A stretch of 11,864 nucleotides of DNA, taken from assembly GCA_049696015.1 (NCBI GenBank), contig JBAVTG010000141.1, forward strand, positions 1-11,864. Reading direction: 5' to 3'. Each line of letters opens with the position of its first letter. Positions within the stretch are counted from its first letter, which is position 1. Source of the DNA: JANMEX01 sp049696015. Lineage in GTDB: Bacteria; Pseudomonadota; Alphaproteobacteria; Rhizobiales; Rhizobiaceae. The notes beneath the pieces were generated by a model. That model ran no database searches and was not told the DNA's origin. It saw nothing but the letters and a program-made list of their open reading frames with translations. A program made the translations under genes and the position numbers. This document shows, one piece after another, positions 6,584 to 11,864 of the stretch.

Positions 6584-8412
6584 TATTTTTCCCCTCCGGG
6601 CAACGGTTTGCCACCCTTGGCAAGGTTCTTGGCCTGACTGATCCAGTCTTCGCGGGCGATGCGACCGTCGAACTCAAGATACTTTTCAACGGCAGCAATA
6701 TCCGCCTTCTTCCACCGGGCTATTTGCGCAAACGTGGTCACGCCATGGGCGCGCAGCTTTGTGTCGTTGACCGGGCCAATGCCCTTGATGAGCTTGAGAT
6801 CATCAGGCTTGGGCGCTGGCTTTGCGGCAAGCGCTTTGACAGGAGCAGCCTTGGCAGCCGGCTTTGTGGCGGCAACAACCTTGGACTTGGGTGTTGCTGC
6901 AGGTTTCTTTGCCGTCGCCGCTTTTACAGCTGCCGGTTTGGCGGCCGTCTTTGCCACGGGTGCTTTTGCCTTGGCGGATTTGGAGGCGACCGGTTTGGCA
7001 GGCGCTTTGGCGACGACCGGTTTCGATGCTGGCTTGGCAGGCGTCTTCGCCATCGGTTTTGCAACGGACGCAGATTCAGCGTTCTTCGCAGGCTTGACAG
7101 CCTGCTTGGACATGGATGCTTTTGCAGGCACCGATGCCTTTGCTGGCTTGGAAGGCGCTTTCGCCACTGGCGCTTTTGCGGCTGCTGGCTTTGCCAAGGC
7201 TTTTGTCGGCGCTGTGGCTTTTGCTGCAGATTTGGGCGCGGCGGACTTGACCGTGGTGGTTTTGGCAGCAGCAGATTTGGCGGAAGTTGATTTTGCGGCT
7301 TGCGGCTTTGCAGGCGCTTTGGCCACATTGGCTGGTGGTTTGGCAGGCGCTGTCAACAAAGCAGCCGGTTTGGCGCGTTTTGCCTTGCCGGCGGGTTTGG
7401 CTGCAACGCGAGCTGCCTTTGATGCGCCGGGAGAAACCTTGATCGTCTCGCCGCCTGACGAGTGGCCAATGGTCTGGTCTATTGGTCCGGCCATCAGTGA
7501 AGAAGAGGCGTGCGGCGCATGGGCGCGGTCCGGCTCGCCGTCGAACCCTTCCACAATGCTTTCCGGACCGCCGGAAACCAGCGCGACCGCTTCGTCCTCG
7601 TCAACGCCAAGATAGGCGGCGATCACTTTCGGATCATTTTTGACATGCGCAGGATCGCCGTCGGAAATCTTGGTGCCATATTCCAGCACGACGATATGGT
7701 CGGAAATTCCCATGACGACGGACATGTCGTGTTCGATCAGCAGGATCGATGTGCCGGTTTCCTCGCGGATGCCGCGCAACAGGGCGTTGAGCTCCTGCGA
7801 TTCACGCGGATTGAGGCCGGCGGCCGGCTCGTCGAGGCAAAGCAGATCAGGCTCGGTGCACATCGCGCGGGCGATTTCGAGGCGCCGCTGTGCGCCGTAG
7901 GGCAGATCGCCTGCCGGTTGGTCTGCCCGGTCAACAAGACCAATGCGGGTCAGCCAACCACGCGCCTTTTCAATCGATTCTGCCGATGCCTGGGTGTAGG
8001 CCGGCATGCCAAACAGCCCCATTACCGTATAGCCGGAGGCTTTCATCAACTTGTTATGCTGGGCGACAAGCAGGTTTTCCAGAAGTGTCAGCCCCGAAAA
8101 CAGACGGATGTTCTGAAACGTGCGGGCTACCTTGGCGTTGCGATTGACCTGAAAGTCGGTCATCCGCTCAAGCAGGAAACTCTCGCCGCTCTTGCGCTTG
8201 AGCGTCATCATGCCTTCGGTCGGTTTGTAGAAGCCGGTGATGCAATTGAACACTGTGGTCTTGCCTGCGCCATTGGGTCCAATCAGCGCGGTGATCTCGC
8301 CACGCCGGGCCTCAAATGACAGGTCATTGACGGCGATCAGCCCGCCAAACTTCATCGACAGGTGCTCGACGGACAGGATTGCGTCGGACATGGATTGTTT
8401 TCCCGTAGCCAT
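6583..8412 (-). CDS. livG: ABC transporter ATP-binding protein LivG fused to a basic Ala/Lys/Pro tail and a helix-hairpin-helix domain
   Basis: Residues 1 to about 275 are a complete LivG ATPase: Walker A GPNGAGKTT at 45-53, Q-loop Q100 in RTFQNIRLF, signature LPYGAQRRLEIARA at 170-183, Walker B LLCLDE at 190-195, H-loop H228, and the LivG ending (VIAAYLG). Normal LivG stops soon after this; here the chain runs to 609. An acidic/neutral connector (276-325) is followed by a low-complexity tract of Ala, Lys, Pro, Ser and Thr (about 326-535), then a helix-hairpin-helix domain (536-609). The reading frame is unbroken and ends in TAA overlapping the livF ATG, so the fusion looks genuine rather than an assembly fault. 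The ATG shares one base with the livM stop (TGATG), with AAGGAAGG nine bases upstream. A second ATG at 8391 would give MSDAIL, a common LivG start, and cannot be excluded. The ATPase function is secure; the role of the tail is unknown. Confidence 0.95.
6586..6807 (-). other. Helix-hairpin-helix (H3TH-like) domain at the C-terminus of LivG
   Basis: Residues 536-609 of LivG begin PDDLKLIKGIGP; the hairpin is LIKGIGPVNDTKLRAHGV at 541-558, followed by FAQIARWKKADI and then FDGRIAREDWISQA. This order matches the predicted flap-endonuclease-1-like H3TH domain (COG3743 type, from memory) found as a C-terminal extension on ribosomal protein L21 and NuoE of rhizobia and relatives. The GIG hairpin is the part that contacts the nucleic acid backbone in HhH proteins generally. 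No nuclease residues are visible, so binding rather than cleavage is the most one could infer, and even binding is untested for these extensions. Confidence 0.85.
6808..7437 (-). repeat. Ala/Lys/Pro-rich low-complexity tract within livG
   Basis: About 210 codons of LivG (residues 326-535) encode imperfect repeats such as AKAPAKP, KPAAAKAP and KPVVAKAPAKP. Lysine is spread evenly and acidic residues are almost absent, so the segment is strongly basic and surely disordered, like the tails of bacterial histone-H1-like proteins. The DNA shows the same unit many times, for example TTTGGCAGGCGC on the plus strand near 6995 and 7340. Such tracts change length easily by slippage. The long plus-strand frames across it (6659-7615 and 6724-7290) are by-products of the repeat. 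Confidence 0.88.
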
Positions 8413-9794
8413 CAGCCGTGGCCTTCCTTGGAGAATTCACCGGAAATCGCCTTGTGATCGGCATGGAGAAATGCAGTCGGCTCGCGGGTGCCGACAAAGC
8501 CGCGCGGCTTGTAGAGCATGACCACGACCATCGCGAGCCCGAAGATGAGCATGCGATAGAGTTCCGGCGTAAAATCATTGCCAAACACCTGCTTGAGGAA
8601 ATCAAGCTGACGCAGAAGTTCTGTGCCGCCCACCATGACCACCGCCGCGATTGCTATGCCCATGAGGGATCCCATGCCGCCCAGAACAACGATGGCAAGA
8701 ATGACGGCCGATTCCAGAAACACAAAGCTTTCCGGTGAAACAAAGCCTTGGCGCACGGCAAAGAACGCACCGGCCAGACCGCCGAAACCAGCGCCGATGG
8801 CAAAGGCGGTCAGCTTGGTGGTCGTCGTATTGATACCCAGAGAACGGCAGGCGATTTCGTCTTCGCGCAGCGCTTCCCAGGCGCGGCCAATTGGCAGGCG
8901 GCGCAGACGGATTGTGACGAACGCAGTCAACAGGGCCAGCGCAAGAATAAGATAGTAGAGGAAGATTTTGTAATAGGCGGAAGAGGGGGCTAGTCCAAAC
9001 TGGGCGGCGAAACCATCAGGCGTAGCGTTGAATTCGTAGAAGCCGAACAGAGTTGCCTTGGCGATGCCAGAAACGCCGAACGTGCCTTTGGTCACCGCTG
9101 TCCAGTTGATCAGGACGAGGCGGATGATTTCACCAAATGCGAGTGTGACAATGGCCAGATAATCGCCCCTCAGGCGCAGGACCGGGAAACCGAGTATGAT
9201 GCCCCAAAACGCGGCGAGGATGCCGGCGAGCGGCAGAAGCACCCAGAAGGACAGGCCAAAATTGCTCGACAGCAGCGCGTAGGAATAAGCGCCAACCGCG
9301 TAGAATGCGACATAGCCAAGATCGAGCAATCCGGCGAGGCCGACGACAATGTTCAATCCCCAGGCCAGCATCACATAGATCAGGATCTGGATGCCGAAAT
9401 TATCAACCCACTTCAGTGAGCCCTGAACACCGGACAGCATGAGCACCAGCGGCGGGTAAATCAAAAGAAATGCGATGGCGATCTTGGTGAAGTTCTTCTT
9501 GAACCAGCTGGCTTCACCTGTGTCTTCGCTCTTGATCGCAGCCTTTGCAGCTTTGCGTTCCGCCAAGGCTGGTTGAATGTAAGCGGTCATCAGGAAGCGG
9601 CCAACCATGGCGATGCCGACCATGATGGCAAACAAGCCCCAGCGCTGCAGAAGGATCAATTCGTTGCGGATGTTCTGATCGGTCTTGAATCCGATCAAAA
9701 GGACAAACAGGCCAGCAGCGATAACGCCGGTGAAAATGGCGTCACGCAAGGCCTTTGAAATGCGGCTGTCGCCGCCGGAGGACGAAACGGACAT
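8412..9794 (-). CDS. livM: Branched-chain amino acid ABC transporter, permease LivM
   Basis: One half of the membrane channel. At 460 residues it is somewhat longer than E. coli LivM. The first ~135 residues hold two membrane segments (about 18-36 and 48-70) and a charged cytosolic stretch (AERKAAKAAIKSEDTG); the conserved permease core follows, with LNIVVGLAGLLDLGYVAFYAVGAY and VLRLRGDYLAIVTLAFGEIIR. The loop GRAWEALREDEIACRSLGIN (about 303-322) is the site where the ATPase docks. I start at ATG 9794 (MSVSSSGGDS): AAAGG lies about ten bases upstream inside the end of livH, and the gap to the livH stop is only five bases. An open frame to 9917 exists, but its extra 41 residues overlap livH and look uncoding. 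The stop TGA shares a base with the livG start. Confidence 0.95.
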   Translation of the reverse strand: MSVSSSGGDSRISKALRDAIFTGVIAAGLFVLLIGFKTDQNIRNELILLQRWGLFAIMVGIAMVGRFLMTAYIQPALAERKAAKAAIKSEDTGEASWFKKNFTKIAIAFLLIYPPLVLMLSGVQGSLKWVDNFGIQILIYVMLAWGLNIVVGLAGLLDLGYVAFYAVGAYSYALLSSNFGLSFWVLLPLAGILAAFWGIILGFPVLRLRGDYLAIVTLAFGEIIRLVLINWTAVTKGTFGVSGIAKATLFGFYEFNATPDGFAAQFGLAPSSAYYKIFLYYLILALALLTAFVTIRLRRLPIGRAWEALREDEIACRSLGINTTTTKLTAFAIGAGFGGLAGAFFAVRQGFVSPESFVFLESAVILAIVVLGGMGSLMGIAIAAVVMVGGTELLRQLDFLKQVFGNDFTPELYRMLIFGLAMVVVMLYKPRGFVGTREPTAFLHADHKAISGEFSKEGHG

Positions 9795-9799
9795 GTAGA

Positions 9800-10708
9800 T
9801 TATACCTTTTCGACTTCTGGGCGGCCGAGAATGCCGGAGGGCATGAAGATCAGCACGATGGCAAGGATCGAGAAGGCGGCGACATCCTTGTAGTCGATCG
9901 AAAAATAGGCCGACCACAATGCTTCGATGAGGCCTATGAGAAGGCCGCCGAGCACGGCGCCCGGCAGCGAACCGATGCCGCCGAGAACTGCCGCGGTGAA
10001 CGCCTTGACGCCGGGGATGAAACCATCAGTGAAGACGATAACACCATAGTAGGACAGATAGAGGGTTCCGGCCACCGCAGCCAGGGCCGCGCCCATGATG
10101 AAGGTGATGGAAATGGTCTTGTCCACGTCTACGCCAAGGAGCGCTGCCATCTTGCGGTCCTGCTCACAGGAGCGCTGGGCACGGCCAAGCGGCGTTTTGT
10201 TGACGATGTACCAGAAGGCGTAGAGCAGAACCGCCGTGACAATGATGATCAGGATCTGCTTGAGCGAGATGATCACCTCCATGCCAGGCAGTTTGTAATT
10301 GCCGGATACGAGCCCGGGGATCGGCTTGTTGCGCGGGCCCTGCACCACCTGGATGAAATTCGACAGCGCGATTGACATGCCAATGGCAGTAATGAGCGGC
10401 GCGAGGCGGAAGGAACCACGCAAGGGGCGGTAAGCGACCCGCTCGATCGACCAGTTCCAAAGGCCGGTCAAAATCATGGCAACAATCATCATGATGATAA
10501 GGGCAACGGCAACCGGAACACCGACAAAGAACGTCGTGAGGATAAGGTATACAATCAGCGCCATGAACGCGCCGATCATGAAGATGTCACCATGGGCAAA
10601 ATTGATCATGCCAATGATGCCGTAGACCATCGTGTATCCGATGGCGATGAGGCCGTAAATCGACCCCAGCGTGATCCCGTTGATCACCTGCTGGATGAAA
10701 TATTCCAT
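9800..10708 (-). CDS. livH: Branched-chain amino acid ABC transporter, permease LivH
   Basis: The partner permease of LivM in the inner membrane, 302 residues, close to the E. coli length of 308. The start MEYFIQQVINGITLGSIYGL is the classic LivH beginning, followed by GMINFAHGD at 33-41. The ATPase-docking loop is GRAQRSCEQDRKMAALLGVD at 175-194, the typical LivH form. About eight hydrophobic segments can be picked out. The ATG at 10708 was chosen because the extra 33 residues of the open frame to 10807 are rich in Cys, Arg and Pro and unlike LivH. GGGAG sits only three bases before this ATG, closer than ideal, so initiation may be modest. It is first in the operon, with 242 bases of control region in front. 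C-terminal GGIGSLPGAVLGGLLIGLIE is also as expected. Confidence 0.95.
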   Translation of the reverse strand: MEYFIQQVINGITLGSIYGLIAIGYTMVYGIIGMINFAHGDIFMIGAFMALIVYLILTTFFVGVPVAVALIIMMIVAMILTGLWNWSIERVAYRPLRGSFRLAPLITAIGMSIALSNFIQVVQGPRNKPIPGLVSGNYKLPGMEVIISLKQILIIIVTAVLLYAFWYIVNKTPLGRAQRSCEQDRKMAALLGVDVDKTISITFIMGAALAAVAGTLYLSYYGVIVFTDGFIPGVKAFTAAVLGGIGSLPGAVLGGLLIGLIEALWSAYFSIDYKDVAAFSILAIVLIFMPSGILGRPEVEKV

Positions 10709-10750
10709 GCGCTCCCGATACCCCCGGTTGGCTGGTCTGGCGCCAGCTTT

Positions 10751-10784
10751 ATGTCCGTTCAATAACAAGTAACGAGACGGACAT
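10751..10784. promoter_or_regulatory. Inverted repeat in the livH leader
   Basis: ATGTCCGT (10751-10758) and ACGGACAT (10777-10784) are perfect 8-base complements separated by 18 bases, ending 43 bases upstream of the livH start. It could be a protein-binding site for a dimeric regulator or a leader hairpin. The sequence alone does not decide. Confidence 0.45.
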
Positions 10785-10841
10785 GGAAAGCAACAAATTT
10801 TTGACACAAACCGGCAATTTGAATCTGAGACTCATGGAATT

Positions 10842-10856
10842 TGGTGAATTTCACCA
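10842..10856. promoter_or_regulatory. Palindromic candidate operator upstream of livH
   Basis: TGGTGAATTTCACCA is a perfect palindrome with 7-base arms around one central base. Size and symmetry fit a site for a dimeric repressor or activator, for example of the GntR or Lrp type, but no regulator gene lies in the window. Confidence 0.4.
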
Positions 10857-10905
10857 GAGGTTGCGGCAATGCACTTTGATAATCGCCGAACTTGAGGCAT
10901 TGCAG

Positions 10906-10925
10906 TTTGAAATTCTCTTTTCAAA
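10906..10925. promoter_or_regulatory. AT-rich inverted repeat just downstream of the epimerase gene
   Basis: TTTGAAA (10906-10912) and TTTCAAA (10919-10925) are perfect complements with a 6-base spacer, 26 bases past the epimerase stop. The stem is too AT-rich to be a good terminator; a regulator site is as likely. Confidence 0.3.
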
Positions 10926-10950
10926 AGGCGACTGTTTGAGGCTTGGCGGC

Positions 10951-11864
10951 CTATCGAACGGTGAATCCATGCGCGAACGGGTCGCGGTCGTCGATGAAGA
11001 TGGTGTTGTATCCAGTCATGCGCGCCCAGCCGCCAATCGACGGGATCATTGCAGTGAAAGCGCCGACGGTTGTCTGCGCTTCCACCCGGCCCTTGAACAA
11101 TGACCCGATGATCGACTCGTGTACGAAATCGTCTCCCACCTTCAGATCGCCGCGGGCAAACAATTGCGCCATGCGTGAAGACGTGCCGGTGCCGCAAGGC
11201 GAGCGGTCGACAGCCTTCTCGCCATAAAAGACGGCGTTGCGGGCGTGGGCTTGGGGATGCTGCGGCTTGCCTGTCCACAGGAGATGGGAGACGCGGTTGA
11301 TCGCGGGGTTTTCGGGATGCTCGAAGGTGTAGAGTTCGTTGAGCCGCTGGCGCAATACCGGGCTCCATTTGATGAAGTCGAGCGCGGTGTAATCCGCCAT
11401 GTCGCGGAAGTTCTCTTGCGCATCGACGATGGCGTAGAAATTGCCGCCATAGGCCACGTCGATTTTCAAAATGCCGAGGTCCGGGCATTCGACTTCCAGA
11501 TCGGACTTGTAGAGGAAGGAAGGAACGTTGGTGATGCGCACCTCTTCGACATAGCCGTCTTTCATCGCGTATTCGGCCGTGACCAGGCCTGCCGGTGTAT
11601 CAAGGCGCAATAGCCCTGGTGTCCTCGGTGTGACAAGTCCGTTTTCAAGTGCCATCGTCACTGTGCCAATGGCGCCATGGCCGCACATGGGCAGGCAGCC
11701 GGATGTCTCGATGAAGAGGATTGCGATATCGCAATCCTCGCGCGTCGGCGGATAGAGGATAGAGCCGGACATCATGTCGTGGCCGCGCGGCTCAAACATC
11801 AGTCCGTGGCGAATCCAATCAAACTCGGCAAGAAAATGCGCGCGCTTTTCCATCATGGTCTTGC
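10951..11864 (-). CDS. 4-Hydroxyproline 2-epimerase / proline racemase family protein (5' end outside window)
   Basis: Cofactor-independent enzyme that inverts the alpha carbon of proline or trans-4-hydroxyproline using two cysteines. The visible 303 residues contain both: CGHGAIG (C58 counted from the first in-frame ATG at 11856) and SPCGTGTS (C221). Adding the ~32 missing residues gives about C90 and C253 and a length near 333, as in Brucella PrpA and hydroxyproline epimerases as I recall them. The second cysteine rules out the Thr-bearing hydroxyproline dehydratase branch. RGHDMMSGS, conserved in this family, is present. The frame stays open through 11864 (AAG ACC before ATG ATG), and family members continue upstream of MMEKRAHF, so the gene is cut by the window edge; the ATG at 11856 is not the true start. 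Whether proline or hydroxyproline is preferred cannot be told; beside an amino acid importer, hydroxyproline catabolism is plausible. Confidence 0.92.
   Translation of the reverse strand, partial: KTMMEKRAHFLAEFDWIRHGLMFEPRGHDMMSGSILYPPTREDCDIAILFIETSGCLPMCGHGAIGTVTMALENGLVTPRTPGLLRLDTPAGLVTAEYAMKDGYVEEVRITNVPSFLYKSDLEVECPDLGILKIDVAYGGNFYAIVDAQENFRDMADYTALDFIKWSPVLRQRLNELYTFEHPENPAINRVSHLLWTGKPQHPQAHARNAVFYGEKAVDRSPCGTGTSSRMAQLFARGDLKVGDDFVHESIIGSLFKGRVEAQTTVGAFTAMIPSIGGWARMTGYNTIFIDDRDPFAHGFTVR

Larger units (their letters stand above)
10709..10950 (-). promoter_or_regulatory. Intergenic control region upstream of livH
   Basis: These 242 bases between the epimerase stop and livH are more AT-rich than the genes around them and contain no supported gene. 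They must hold the liv operon promoter unless the operon is read from the epimerase gene; I found no convincing -35/-10 pair. Three inverted repeats are present (10751-10784, 10842-10856 and 10906-10925), plus a 10-base palindrome CTGGCGCCAG at 10737-10746. No terminator with a T-run is visible behind the epimerase gene, so read-through into livH is possible. Confidence 0.6.

Noticed and set aside
6659..7615. Plus-strand open frames rich in Ala/Gly/Phe or Cys/Arg/Gly that resemble repeat proteins.
   Set aside because: They are the complement of the low-complexity tail of livG and owe their composition to that repeat.
10801..10828. TTGACA on the plus strand at 10801-10806, a perfect -35 box.
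   Set aside because: Seventeen bases on there is TCTGAG, not a -10 box, and no plus-strand gene follows.

Overview
The window looks like ordinary chromosome from an alphaproteobacterium, most likely of the order Hyphomicrobiales (Rhizobiales). The order is inferred from protein recall, not a search. The pyruvate carboxylase keeps the residue numbering of the Rhizobium etli enzyme with an offset of one. The proline-racemase-family protein matches the Brucella PrpA type in length and cysteine spacing. A small membrane protein between the transporter genes resembles a family found in alphaproteobacterial liv clusters. A helix-hairpin-helix tail domain of a kind known from rhizobial L21 and NuoE is present. 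All recognised genes lie on the minus strand, so transcription runs from right to left.

Layout in transcription order: (1) 11864-10951, a 4-hydroxyproline 2-epimerase/proline racemase whose first ~30 residues lie beyond the right edge. (2) 10950-10709, an intergenic region with three inverted repeats that probably holds the control region of the transporter operon. (3) 10708-5478, a tightly packed branched-chain-amino-acid-type ABC transporter operon: livH, livM, livG, livF and a DUF6867-like membrane protein. livM-livG and livG-livF are coupled by one-base stop/start overlaps. (4) 5477-5325, a spacer with two hairpins and repeated CGGCAAA heptamers. (5) 5324-4200, the periplasmic binding protein livK, followed by a strong intrinsic terminator. 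(6) 4003-545, pyruvate carboxylase, starting at GTG with its own leader. (7) 544-1, about 540 bases with no convincing gene, carrying a 42-base inverted repeat typical of an interspersed palindromic element and a smaller inverted repeat.

The genes work together as follows. LivK captures an amino acid in the periplasm, LivH and LivM form the channel, and LivG and LivF hydrolyse ATP. The neighbouring epimerase hints that hydroxyproline or proline could be one substrate. Pyruvate carboxylase makes oxaloacetate from pyruvate and is probably an independent unit.

The most unusual feature is LivG. It is 609 residues instead of about 250-290. After a complete ABC ATPase come a ~210-residue Ala/Lys/Pro-rich histone-H1-like tract and a C-terminal helix-hairpin-helix domain of the predicted nucleic-acid-binding kind. 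A transporter ATPase with a nucleic-acid-binding-type tail, in an otherwise intact operon, is the best candidate here for something undescribed.
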